From Hyphomicrobiales bacterium (GTDB lineage: Bacteria; Pseudomonadota; Alphaproteobacteria; Rhizobiales; Beijerinckiaceae): a stretch of 57,978 nucleotides of DNA. The stretch spans positions 1 through 57,978 of the forward strand of contig JAIYCE010000104.1 in assembly GCA_027488155.1 (NCBI GenBank), given 5' to 3'. Position 1 is the stretch's first letter. Each line of letters opens with the position of its first letter. Positions 17,452 through 24,835 of the stretch are shown here, in pieces. Both the position numbers and the translations under genes were made by a program. The notes beneath the pieces were generated by a model. The model searched no databases. It was not told the DNA's origin and saw only the letters and a program-made list of their open reading frames with translations.

Positions 17452-18238
17452 GGATGACGCTGTTCAGCCTGCGCGGGACGCAATCACAGCTTTCATCCGC
17501 TCATGCGAAAACATTGTGATATTCACCGGTGCTGGCATTTCGACCGAAGCCGGTGTTCCTGATTTCCGCTCCCCCGGCAGTCCGTGGCTGGTACACAAGC
17601 CGGTCCCATTTCAAGAATACATGGCAAGCGGAGAGGCGCGCATCGAGGCGTGGCGACGAAAATTTGCGATGGACGACATTTACCGCCATCTCGGCCCGGG
17701 CGCGACCCACCACTTCATCGCAGAAGGTGTAGCGCAAGGCCAGGTGAGCGCCGTTGTTACCCAGAACATTGATAATCTACATCAGCGCTCGGGCATTCCC
17801 GATCACCAAATAATCGAGTTGCATGGCAACGGGTCATACGCGCATTGCTTGCATTGTGATCGTCGGCATGAAATCCCAGAGATCAGAATACACTTCGAGC
17901 GCTATGGTTACCCACCCGTCTGCGACGATTGCGGTGGTATCGTGAAATCCGCAACGATTTCCTTCGGACAGAAATTGCCGACCGAAGCTCTGCGCCGCGC
18001 CCGAGAGGCCATGATCCGCGCTGACGGGATCATTGTCCTGGGCTCCTCGCTTGTGGTGCGCCCGGCGGCCGATTTGCCCATTTTGGCGGCCGAGGCGGGG
18101 GCACGCCTTTTAATCGTTAATCGCGAGAAAACGCCGCTCGATTCAGCTGCTGATTATGTCATTCGCGGTGATTTGCCGGGGGTCTTGCCTGAATTGTGGC
18201 CGTTAACCGATATGAATGCTTCGTCAACAAGCCGCTAG
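17444..18238 (+). CDS. NAD-dependent protein deacylase, sirtuin family
   Basis: 264 residues with all sirtuin motifs: GAGISTEAGVPDFRS near the N-terminus for NAD binding, TQNIDNLHQRSG, the catalytic histidine in ELHGN, a zinc ribbon formed by CLHC and CDDC, and the GSSLVVRPAADLP cofactor segment. It removes acyl groups from lysine using NAD. ATG 17444 and ATG 17435 (and TTG 17426) are alternative starts, all inside the end of the transglutaminase gene, with GGAG at 17430-17433; the ATG 17444 spacing is the most reasonable. The overlap places it in the ATP-grasp/transglutaminase operon, an association I do not recognise from the literature. Confidence 0.9.
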   Translation: MREDDAVQPARDAITAFIRSCENIVIFTGAGISTEAGVPDFRSPGSPWLVHKPVPFQEYMASGEARIEAWRRKFAMDDIYRHLGPGATHHFIAEGVAQGQVSAVVTQNIDNLHQRSGIPDHQIIELHGNGSYAHCLHCDRRHEIPEIRIHFERYGYPPVCDDCGGIVKSATISFGQKLPTEALRRAREAMIRADGIIVLGSSLVVRPAADLPILAAEAGARLLIVNREKTPLDSAADYVIRGDLPGVLPELWPLTDMNASSTSR

Positions 18239-18348
18239 ACTTTAGGTAAAAAGAACCTTTAAATAGGGATATCGCGTAAGCTTTGTTTTGATTCCTGTGG
18301 TTGTGTTCTTGTGTTTTGGCAGTGGCTCATTTGAAGTGGTAATGTGCA

Positions 18349-18837
18349 ATGGCAAACGATTTTAATCCCAACGCGTTGGGTTTCTCTAATAGTCTTTCGG
18401 ATCTTGGTGTTGAACAGTCCGGGGACATTCGCCCGCCTGTCGATCTCATCGAGGTAGTCGGTACGGTGAAATGGTTTGATGTCGCCAAAGGCTATGGCTT
18501 CATCATTCCCGACAATGGCATGGCCGACATTCTTCTTCATGCGACGGTGTTGCGCCGTGAAGGCTTTCAGATCGTCTATGAAGGTGCGCGGGTCGTGGTG
18601 GATGCCACGCAGGGTCGTCGCGGATGGCAGGTCTTTCGCGTTAAGTCTGTTGATTCAACGACAGCGATTCATCCAGCGCAAATGCCGCCGCCGCGTACGC
18701 ATGTCACGGTGACGCCAACGTCTTCGCTCGAGCGTGCGACGGTAAAATGGTTCAACCGCATTCGTGGTTTTGGTTTCGTCAGTGAGGGCGAGGGCAAACC
18801 GGATATCTTCGTTCACATGGAGATTCTACGCCGCTAA
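18349..18837 (+). CDS. Double cold-shock-domain protein, cut short by an in-frame TAA
   Basis: The 162-residue product has a first cold-shock domain (TVKWFDVAKGYGFIIPD, then DILLHATVL) and most of a second (ATVKWFNRIRGFGFVSEGEG, then DIFVHMEILRR). The RNP1 and RNP2 motifs of both domains are present. The family normally has about 190-200 residues, continuing after the second RNP2 as RR-Y-G.... Here the tyrosine position is TAA and the expected C-terminus follows in the same frame (see the next entry). The product as read lacks the last strands of the second domain. The family binds RNA/ssDNA and is common in alphaproteobacteria. No obvious Shine-Dalgarno precedes ATG 18349. Whether the truncated protein works is unknown. 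Confidence 0.85.
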   Translation: MANDFNPNALGFSNSLSDLGVEQSGDIRPPVDLIEVVGTVKWFDVAKGYGFIIPDNGMADILLHATVLRREGFQIVYEGARVVVDATQGRRGWQVFRVKSVDSTTAIHPAQMPPPRTHVTVTPTSSLERATVKWFNRIRGFGFVSEGEGKPDIFVHMEILRR

Positions 18838-18957
18838 GGCATTGCCGATCTTTTGCCGGGGCAGGTGGTTTTGGTGCGTTACGGACCAGGGCCGAAGGGA
18901 CATATGGCGACAGAGGTCCGGCTCGCGGATTCACCAGTCATCCCGCCATCGCATTGA
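18838..18957 (+). pseudogene. In-frame C-terminal remnant of the second cold-shock domain
   Basis: Directly after the TAA at 18835-18837, the same frame stays open for 39 codons to TGA 18955-18957 and encodes GIADLLPGQVVLVRYGPG followed by PKGHMATEVRLAD. This is the expected end of the family's second cold-shock domain (P-G-Q-x-V-x-V-R-x-G-x-G-x-KG...A-x-V). No frameshift is needed; a single base (TAC or TAT to TAA) explains the break. Either the gene has recently lost its C-terminus, or the base is a sequencing error, or the stop is read through at some level. Confidence 0.75.
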
Positions 18958-19144
18958 TCGAAAGCCGCGCTGCATATGGATAAAGCTGTTTCGTTTCGCA
19001 CGACGCAGATAGGTTAAACCCATCCCTTGCAGGAGCGGAAAAGAGAAAGTCGAACAGCATCGTGCCAGCGATGAAGAGCAGGGCATTGACGGGGAGGGCG
19101 TGGCCGGAGATGGTTTGCGCCCTTTCTGTTGTTGAAGGCCTGCC

Positions 19145-19618
19145 ATGAAAGTCGCGTTTCGTCGCTTTGCCCTAATGGTTTTCGGTTTCGGTTTGGCTAT
19201 GGCCTTACTGGGCAGTCCGTCGGCTGTGCATGCCCAGAGCAAGCTGGAAAATCTCACCATCGCTACGGCGAAGGGGAAGGTGACTTTTGCCGTCGAGGTC
19301 ATGCGGACCGATGAGGAGCGGGCCCGTGGCCTGATGAACCGTGCCTATCTGCCGGCTGATCGGGGGATGCTGTTCGACTTCAAGCAGCCCCAAGTCGCGT
19401 CTATGTGGATGAAGAATACCTTGATCCCGCTCGACATGCTGTTCATCCGGAAGGATGGCACCATCGCCAACATAGCCGAGAATACGGAACCGCATTCGTT
19501 GCGGACGATTTCGGCCATTGAGCCGGTTTTAGGTGTACTTGAGCTCAACGGTGGCACATCGGCCCGGCTTGGGATTGCACCAGGTGACAGGGTGGAAAAC
19601 CCCCTGTTCGGTCGCTGA
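19145..19618 (+). CDS. DUF192 family exported protein
   Basis: 157 residues. A signal peptide (MVFGFGLAMALLG, cleavage likely after VHAQ) precedes a single DUF192 domain with the family pattern RARGLMNR, GMLFDF, MWMKNTLIPLDMLFI and VLGVLELNGG near the C-terminus. The function is unestablished; the protein should be periplasmic or membrane-released. DUF192 genes following a double cold-shock gene are a recurrent arrangement in alphaproteobacteria. The 187-base gap upstream contains no plus-strand gene that I can support. Confidence 0.88.
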   Translation: MKVAFRRFALMVFGFGLAMALLGSPSAVHAQSKLENLTIATAKGKVTFAVEVMRTDEERARGLMNRAYLPADRGMLFDFKQPQVASMWMKNTLIPLDMLFIRKDGTIANIAENTEPHSLRTISAIEPVLGVLELNGGTSARLGIAPGDRVENPLFGR

Positions 19619-19698
19619 CCCGGTTCACAAGACTTTCACCTCTCTTGCGGCAGGGTGCGTGCAGTGCTAGCCAGCGGTGTAGGGACTCTGGAGATAGG

Positions 19699-19775
19699 CG
19701 GGGTATAGCGCAGTCTGGTAGCGCATCTGCTTTGGGAGCAGAGGGTCGCGGGTTCAAATCCTGCTGCCCCGACCA
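19699..19775 (+). tRNA. tRNA-Pro (anticodon TGG)
   Basis: 77 bases with an encoded CCA end. The acceptor stem CGGGGTA pairs with TGCCCCG, the anticodon stem-loop is CTGC-TTTGGGA-GCAG with TGG in the loop, and the T arm is GCGGG-TTCAAAT-CCTGC. It decodes CCA and, with wobble, further proline codons. It lies between the DUF192 gene and the NDUFS4-like gene. Confidence 0.95.
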
Positions 19776-19807
19776 TTTCCAGCGAAACTTCAATATCGGA
19801 GCCTTTC

Positions 19808-20113
19808 ATGACCGCACGCATCTACCGGCCTTCCCGCAACGCGATGCAATCGGGCAATGCCAAGTCGGATCGCTGGGTGCTTGATTTTGCTCCTGATAAT
19901 GCGAAAGGCTTGGACCCGTTGATGGGGTGGACGAGTTCGGGCGACACCCGTCAGCAAGTCAAACTGTCCTTCGATAGCAAGGAAGAGGCGCTCGCTTACG
20001 CGCGCGCCAATGGAATTCCCTTCGAACTCATCGAGCCGAAGGATCCAAAGCGCCGCAATATCTCTTATTCAGACAATTTTCGTTTCAACCGTGTTGGCCA
20101 GTGGACCCACTGA
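19808..20113 (+). CDS. NADH dehydrogenase accessory subunit, NDUFS4 (ETC C1) family
   Basis: 101 residues covering the whole NDUFS4/18-kDa domain: ARIYRPSRNAMQSGNAKS at the start, WVLDF, a DPLMGWTSSGDTRQQVKL core, SKEEALAYARANG and a terminal YSDNFRFNRVGQWTH. In alphaproteobacteria and mitochondria this protein is an accessory subunit of complex I near the NADH-oxidising module. It is encoded away from any nuo operon, between tRNA-Pro and tRNA-Arg, a position commonly seen in alphaproteobacterial genomes. Confidence 0.92.
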   Translation: MTARIYRPSRNAMQSGNAKSDRWVLDFAPDNAKGLDPLMGWTSSGDTRQQVKLSFDSKEEALAYARANGIPFELIEPKDPKRRNISYSDNFRFNRVGQWTH

Positions 20114-20135
20114 CCTTCGGTATGCGTGCGCATCC

Positions 20136-20212
<77 letters not shown>

Positions 20213-20608
20213 GCTTTGGCACAATACCTCTCGCAAATCGTATAATCGGCCATGTTTCGTCCCGGTGCAGAGGCCTCTTGGACCAGCTTGTCAGCTGATG
20301 GCCGGCAGGCAGATTGATTTCAGCGCATTGCCAAGGCGGAACCCGACTAAACACAGCTTCGACAACGCATGACTAAACGTAAGCTTGAAGATAAGCTCTT
20401 CGAAATGATGCTTGGTTATCAATTTTGTTTGATCGATTACCGACTAACTTGCCACAAATAGGATCGCTAAATTTCATTTTGGGGCAAATGCTCAAATGGA
20501 AATCCATGTTTAGAGCGCAATGGCTAGGAATCGGGTTTTGTTATGCTTAAATAGGTTCATAAAGGGAATGTTTCTTCCGTATCGTTATGTGCTGTTGTGG
20601 AGTGGTTC
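20213..20608 (+). other. AT-rich intergenic region without a supported gene
   Basis: About 400 bases after tRNA-Arg. From roughly 20370 to 20590 the sequence is clearly richer in A and T than its surroundings. A 30-codon ATG frame (20369-20461, beginning MTKRKLEDKLFEMMLGY) exists but has no ribosome-binding site, and I do not call it. The segment directly before 20600 probably holds the promoter of the small hydrophobic ORF at 20609. I see no RNA gene or repeat. Confidence 0.5.
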
Positions 20609-20746
20609 GTGTTGCAGGTTTCACTGACCGTCCTGATTGCAGTTGTGGTCGGAATCCTCGCATTTTCGGCTTATGGATCGCTGACAGCGGCGATACTCGT
20701 TTCTACCCTCTCGGCTTTGCTCTGGATTTATCTCATTCGTCTCTAA
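20609..20746 (+). CDS. Putative 45-residue hydrophobic small protein
   Basis: A GTG-initiated frame of 45 codons with GGAG at 20599-20602, six bases upstream. The product starts MLQVSLTVLIAVVVGILAF and continues with a second hydrophobic segment (AAILVSTLSALLWIYLIRL). It is almost entirely two membrane helices with a short SAYGSLT turn, and has only one charged residue, an arginine next to last. It follows an AT-rich gap and its last 14 bases overlap the convergent phosphatase gene. No family is recognised. A small membrane peptide is plausible, but chance cannot be excluded without conservation data. Confidence 0.5.
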   Translation: MLQVSLTVLIAVVVGILAFSAYGSLTAAILVSTLSALLWIYLIRL

Positions 20747-21308
20747 GCGTGGCAGCCATTTCCACGTCCCGTTCCTGATCCTTGGTTTCGATCGCACCCG
20801 GTCGTGTTAGCCGTACGGTTTGTATGGCCTCGTCTGGTTTCATCCCCGCATGCACAAGCATTTGAGCAGCGAGCGTCCCCGTTCGTCCTAAACCAGCTGC
20901 GCAATGGATGACGATCGTAGAACCGCCTCGTACCCGTTCGATGAGAGCGGGAAGAGCGGCTTGCATAGCCTTAGCCGCAGGGCCTGAGGCCGTCTTCATG
21001 TCACCGACAGGCCAGTGAATCCAACCGAGCCCCACATGGGCAACGGCCTCGGGCAGGGGTTCGACCCCGTAAAGAGCCAATTCTTTGGCTTCAATGAGCG
21101 TGACAAGGGTCTCGGCCCCGTCGGTCCTAATCGCCTCTAAATCTGCGGAGAGATCGCGCTGCCATGTCCGTTCCTGCTGATCGCGGCCTTTCCGTCCCGG
21201 ACAATGGACCATACCGATCCGCCCATGCCCCAGCCTGATGTAGTCGATCCGTAAGGGGCCGTTCACATCTTGAGCGGTGGCGTCCTGATTGTCTGTTCCT
21301 TGTGTCAT
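20733..21308 (-). CDS. Dual-specificity / tyrosine phosphatase-like protein
   Basis: 191 residues with the cysteine phosphatase signature HCAAGLGRTG (C-x5-R) near residue 137, preceded by a WPVGDM segment whose aspartate may be the general acid. This resembles the CDKN3/dual-specificity group that dephosphorylates protein tyrosine/threonine or small phosphoesters. ATG 21308 has GAGAAGG five bases upstream; the longer frame to 21458 lacks this. It is divergent from the GT39 gene. The substrate is unknown. Confidence 0.82.
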   Translation of the reverse strand: MTQGTDNQDATAQDVNGPLRIDYIRLGHGRIGMVHCPGRKGRDQQERTWQRDLSADLEAIRTDGAETLVTLIEAKELALYGVEPLPEAVAHVGLGWIHWPVGDMKTASGPAAKAMQAALPALIERVRGGSTIVIHCAAGLGRTGTLAAQMLVHAGMKPDEAIQTVRLTRPGAIETKDQERDVEMAATLRDE

Positions 21309-21484
21309 GCCAACCTTCTCGCCGAAGCCGCGCGGCGAGGCAAGAAGCGGCCGTCTGGCGTTGCAAACGGCATCAGGATCGCGGATAAGCGCGCCGTGCA
21401 GCTTCCGTCGAGGCTGTTGCCGGGATGGATTCGACCGCCCGGGTCCGGTGTTCCCCAATCAGCCGTTCCGAAAAGCAGCCTCGC

Positions 21485-23161
21485 ATGCATTCCGACCGTT
21501 CTGTACCCTGGCTCGACGCGATTGCAGCATCCCGTTCGCGGGCGTTTGGGCTGCTGTTTCTTCTTGGCCTTGCCTTCTACCTGCCGGGCATTGCGACGCT
21601 GCATCCGATGGATCGCGACGAGCCGCGTTTTGCGCAAGCCACAAAACAGATGATCGAAACCGGTGATGGCATTGACATCCGTTTTCAAGAAGAAGCGCGC
21701 CACAAAAAACCAGTAGGGATTTATTGGCTGCAAGTGGTTGCCGTGAAAGCTGGGCAAGCCGTGGGTGTGCCCGATGCCATTCATACGATTGCGCTTTATC
21801 GCATCCCGTCTTTCATCGGCGCGCAGCTTGCGATGATTTTCACCTATCTGATCGGATTGCGTCTGATGGGCGGGCGCGCCGCCTTGGTGGCGGCCGCTTT
21901 GTTTGGTGCCACGATTCTAATTGGTGTTGAGGCGCGCCTCGCAAAGACCGATGCCGTTTTATCCGCGACGATCATCGCCTGCATGCTGGTCTTGGCAGAA
22001 GCGCGTTTTGGCACGCGCGAACGATTGCCGGTGCTATGGTGGGCAGGGTTCTGGATTGCGATGGGGATAGGCATCCTCGTCAAGGGGCCGATCACACCAC
22101 TGATCGTTGCCTTCGCAGCGTTCGGTACCGCGTTGTTCGGCGGCGAAGGCGCTCGGTTCTTGCGCAAGCTCGAAACGCGCAAGGGCTTATTGATCCTGTT
22201 GGCGATGGTGCTGCCATGGTTCATCGCTATCGCGATCAAGAGCGGTGGCAGTTTCTTCAGCGATTCTGTTGGGCAGGACATGCTCGCCAAAGTTGCCAAG
22301 GGACAGGAATCGCATGGCGCGCCGCCCGGCACCTATCTCGCCGTCTTTGCCGGTACGGCTTGGCCATTGGCGCCGTTCGTCTTGCTCTCCATTCCTTTTA
22401 TCTGGCGCGCGCGCCGTAACCCGCGCCTTGTATTTTTGCTCTCATGGGCTCTGCCGATGTGGGTGATCTTCGAAATTGTACCGACAAAATTACCGCATTA
22501 CGTGCTGCCACTCTATCCGGCGTTGGCGCTTGCGACCGGCCTTGCCTTCGAACATTTCACCGCACCGAAGCGTTGGATTGCGAAGCTCGTTCCCTTCCTG
22601 TTGCCTTTGCCGGTTCTTGTCTTGGCAGTGGGTGTACCCGTGGCTAGCTTTGTGATGGCGCGCAGCATCCCCTACGCCGCAACCGCGTTGTTGATCATGG
22701 CGTTGGTGCCGGCATTCTTCGCCATGCGCAGCTTGTGGGCGGGAGAGCCTATGCGAGCAGCGGCACTGTCGTGCGTCGCTTCGCTACTGATTAGTTTTGC
22801 AGCCTTTCGTTTCGCGTTGCCGGGTTTTGAGCCGATCCGTCTGAGCCCGCGTCTTGCATCGGCGGTAGAAGATTTGAAATGCAACGACCCTGAACTTGCG
22901 ACGACCGTTTATCGCGAGCCGAGCCTCGTCTTCCTCACACGCACCGATCTTGTTATGACCGACGGACGCGGCGCAGCTGAATTCTTGGGTGGTCAAGGGT
23001 GCCGCGCGGCTTTCGTGGAGAGCCGTGCAGAGGCAGCATTCAAATCCGAAATCGCAGCGCGCAATCTCACGCCGCGTCTCGCGACACGGATTGCTGGCAT
23101 CAACATGAATGGCGGACGCAAACTCGATATCGGCGTCTATGTAATGGGTGAAACGCGGTGA
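21485..23161 (+). CDS. GT39-family glycosyltransferase (ArnT-like, PMT_2)
   Basis: About 558 residues with roughly a dozen membrane helices. The first periplasmic loop carries HPMDRDEPRFAQATKQMI, the acidic D-x-D-E motif of the ArnT/PMT_2 superfamily, followed by KKPVGIYWLQ. Enzymes of this group take a sugar from an undecaprenyl carrier and place it on lipid A or another periplasmic acceptor. ATG 21485 fits homologue length; ATG 21425 is in frame and neither has a strong ribosome-binding site. The stop overlaps the GTG of the next GT2 gene by four bases, and a LAB_N protein gene follows, forming a three-gene lipid-glycosylation unit. Confidence 0.87.
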   Translation: MHSDRSVPWLDAIAASRSRAFGLLFLLGLAFYLPGIATLHPMDRDEPRFAQATKQMIETGDGIDIRFQEEARHKKPVGIYWLQVVAVKAGQAVGVPDAIHTIALYRIPSFIGAQLAMIFTYLIGLRLMGGRAALVAAALFGATILIGVEARLAKTDAVLSATIIACMLVLAEARFGTRERLPVLWWAGFWIAMGIGILVKGPITPLIVAFAAFGTALFGGEGARFLRKLETRKGLLILLAMVLPWFIAIAIKSGGSFFSDSVGQDMLAKVAKGQESHGAPPGTYLAVFAGTAWPLAPFVLLSIPFIWRARRNPRLVFLLSWALPMWVIFEIVPTKLPHYVLPLYPALALATGLAFEHFTAPKRWIAKLVPFLLPLPVLVLAVGVPVASFVMARSIPYAATALLIMALVPAFFAMRSLWAGEPMRAAALSCVASLLISFAAFRFALPGFEPIRLSPRLASAVEDLKCNDPELATTVYREPSLVFLTRTDLVMTDGRGAAEFLGGQGCRAAFVESRAEAAFKSEIAARNLTPRLATRIAGINMNGGRKLDIGVYVMGETR

Positions 23162-23916
23162 GTGAATCTCGCTTAAGCCAAGAGCCTCGCGTCAGTGTCG
23201 TCGTCCCCGTCAAGAATGAGGCCGGCAACATTGGGCCGCTGATTGCGGAGATCGAGGCCGCGTGTGTTGCGCTCGCCCCGTTCGAAATCATTTATGTCAA
23301 TGATGGCTCGACTGACGCAACACCGCGTGTGTTGGCCGATCTTGCCAAGGCGAAACCGCATTTGCGTGTACTCGAACATGCAGCCTCATGCGGCCAGAGC
23401 GCGGCCGTACGCTCGGGCGCGCGCGCGGCGAAAGCGCCCATCATCGTCACCATCGATGGCGACGGTCAGAACGATCCGGCTTATATTCCGGCTTTAGTGG
23501 CCGCGCTCGATGCCGGTGGTCCACAAACCGGCCTTGCTGCAGGTCAGCGCGTAGGTCGCAAGGATACGGGGTTTAAGCGCTTCCAGTCGCGCACGGCCAA
23601 TGCTGTTCGCGGATTTGTCCTCAAGGATGGCACGCGCGACACAGGCTGCGGGCTCAAGGCTGTGCGGCGCGATGTCTATCTCGGCTTACCCTATTTCGAT
23701 GCTTTGCATCGTTTCATGCCTGCCTTGGTCAAACGCGATGGCTTCGATGTCGCCCTCGTCGATGTAAAAGATCGGCCAAGGCTGACTGGTGTCTCGAATT
23801 ATGGATTTTTCGACCGTCTCTGGGTCGGCATTGGCGATCTGATGGGTGTTGCTTGGCTCTGTCGCCGCCGCCGCCGGATCGCTCAGGTGAAGGAAGTGAC
23901 CGAACATGCTGGTTAG
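23158..23916 (+). CDS. Family 2 glycosyltransferase (polyprenyl-phosphate sugar transferase)
   Basis: 252 residues. The GT-A fold is seen in VSVVVPVKNEAGNIGPLI, YVNDGSTDATP and the DxD region IDGDGQNDP, followed by DTGCGLKAVRRDVY. It resembles dolichol/undecaprenyl-phosphate mannosyltransferase-type enzymes that charge the lipid carrier used by GT-C transferases, but no C-terminal membrane helices are evident. GTG 23158 overlaps the GT39 stop (GTGA). With GT39 and LAB_N it likely makes the lipid-linked sugar donor. The identity of the sugar is unknown. Confidence 0.88.
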   Translation: MSESRLSQEPRVSVVVPVKNEAGNIGPLIAEIEAACVALAPFEIIYVNDGSTDATPRVLADLAKAKPHLRVLEHAASCGQSAAVRSGARAAKAPIIVTIDGDGQNDPAYIPALVAALDAGGPQTGLAAGQRVGRKDTGFKRFQSRTANAVRGFVLKDGTRDTGCGLKAVRRDVYLGLPYFDALHRFMPALVKRDGFDVALVDVKDRPRLTGVSNYGFFDRLWVGIGDLMGVAWLCRRRRRIAQVKEVTEHAG

Positions 23917-24241
23917 CTTGTCAAATCAGGTCGGCGGCTACCTTTATGCCGTGTTCGTTGAAAGCTGGAATGGCTGGATCATCCTCGGATTTTTTGGTCA
24001 GGCTTTGTTCACCATGCGCTTTTTGGTGCAGTGGATCGCCAGCGAAAAAGCGCAGAAGAGCGTTATCCCGCTCTCGTTCTGGTTTTTTTCAATTGGTGGC
24101 GGTGCACTTCTGCTTGTCTACGCCATTTACAAGGGCGATCCCGTTTTCATCGTCGGGCAAGGCCTCGGCGTGTTTATCTATGTCCGCAATCTCTGGCTGA
24201 TTAAGAACGAGAAAAAGGCCGAGAACGTTGACAAGTCCTGA
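23906..24241 (+). CDS. LAB_N (lipid A biosynthesis N-terminal) domain membrane protein
   Basis: 111 residues with three membrane helices and the LAB_N pattern: LGFFGQALFTMRFLVQWI, ASEKAQKSVIPLSFWFFS, GQGLGVFIYVRNLWLI. The domain takes its name from the N-terminus of some lipid-A-disaccharide synthases and stands alone beside GT2/GT39 genes in many proteobacteria, where it may flip or stabilise a lipid-linked sugar (inferred from association). It overlaps the GT2 gene by 11 bases and the following gene by 14, so the four genes appear to be one transcript. Confidence 0.9.
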   Translation: MLVSLSNQVGGYLYAVFVESWNGWIILGFFGQALFTMRFLVQWIASEKAQKSVIPLSFWFFSIGGGALLLVYAIYKGDPVFIVGQGLGVFIYVRNLWLIKNEKKAENVDKS

Positions 24242-24827
24242 TCATTTTACTCCGGAGACGCTGGACGAAGTCCGCGCCGATGTCTTCGCTCGTCTGGCCC
24301 GCGCGGTAAAAGATCGTCGCTCGCCTATGCATACGCCGGTGATCGCTACACGCGGCATCGACGGTGCGATCAAAGCGCGTGTCGTGGTTCTGCGGGCTTT
24401 CGATGCCGAAGCGGTCGCACTGCGTTTTCATACCGATTTGCGTGCCAAGAAGATCGCCGAACTCAATGCCGATCCGCATATCGCCTTTGCGTTCTACGAC
24501 CATCAGGCGCGCATTCAAATCCGTGCCGAAGGCACGGCCAGCGTCCATAGCGACGATGCGCTTGAGGAGATGGCGTGGAATGCCTCGTTGCGGATGAGCC
24601 GGGTCTGCTATGGCGTAAAGCCCGCTCCCGGTGCGCCGCTCGACGGTGCCGACGATTTTACGCTTCCGGATGATGATGCAGCGATTGCGGCTGGGCGCGC
24701 CCATTTCAGCGCGGTTCTTTGCCGCATCGAGGCTTTGGAATATCTCTTCCTGCGCCATGCAGGCCATCGCCGTTCGCGATTTACACGCAAGGCGGATGGC
24801 TGGTCCGGGCAGTGGCTCGCTCCCTGA
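24228..24827 (+). CDS. Pyridoxamine 5'-phosphate oxidase-like flavin-binding protein
   Basis: 199 residues. The N-terminal part has the split-barrel pattern of PNPOx-type proteins: SPMHTPVIATRG, ARVVVLRAFD, LRFHTDLRAKKIAEL and IAFAFYDHQARIQIRAEG. The end has RSRFTR...GWSGQWLAP, which resembles the PdxH C-terminal region. It probably binds FMN; true PNP oxidase activity is uncertain since several PdxH substrate residues cannot be checked here. The start is TTG 24228, overlapping the LAB_N gene. It is convergent with the cystathionine beta-lyase gene, eight bases away, and both products relate to PLP chemistry, which may be coincidence. Confidence 0.8.
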   Translation: MTSPDHFTPETLDEVRADVFARLARAVKDRRSPMHTPVIATRGIDGAIKARVVVLRAFDAEAVALRFHTDLRAKKIAELNADPHIAFAFYDHQARIQIRAEGTASVHSDDALEEMAWNASLRMSRVCYGVKPAPGAPLDGADDFTLPDDDAAIAAGRAHFSAVLCRIEALEYLFLRHAGHRRSRFTRKADGWSGQWLAP

Positions 24828-24835
24828 GGGTGAGG

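Noticed and set aside
18835-18957. Frameshift as the cause of the broken cold-shock gene
   Set aside because: The downstream residues are in the same frame as the upstream ones; only a stop codon intervenes, so no indel is needed.
18936-19160. Minus-strand hydrophobic frame before the DUF192 gene
   Set aside because: It contains a plausible membrane segment (LPVNALLFIAGTMLFDFLF) but has no convincing start codon or ribosome-binding site in that frame.
20369-20461. 30-codon ATG frame in the AT-rich gap
   Set aside because: No ribosome-binding site, no sequence resemblance, and short enough to be chance.
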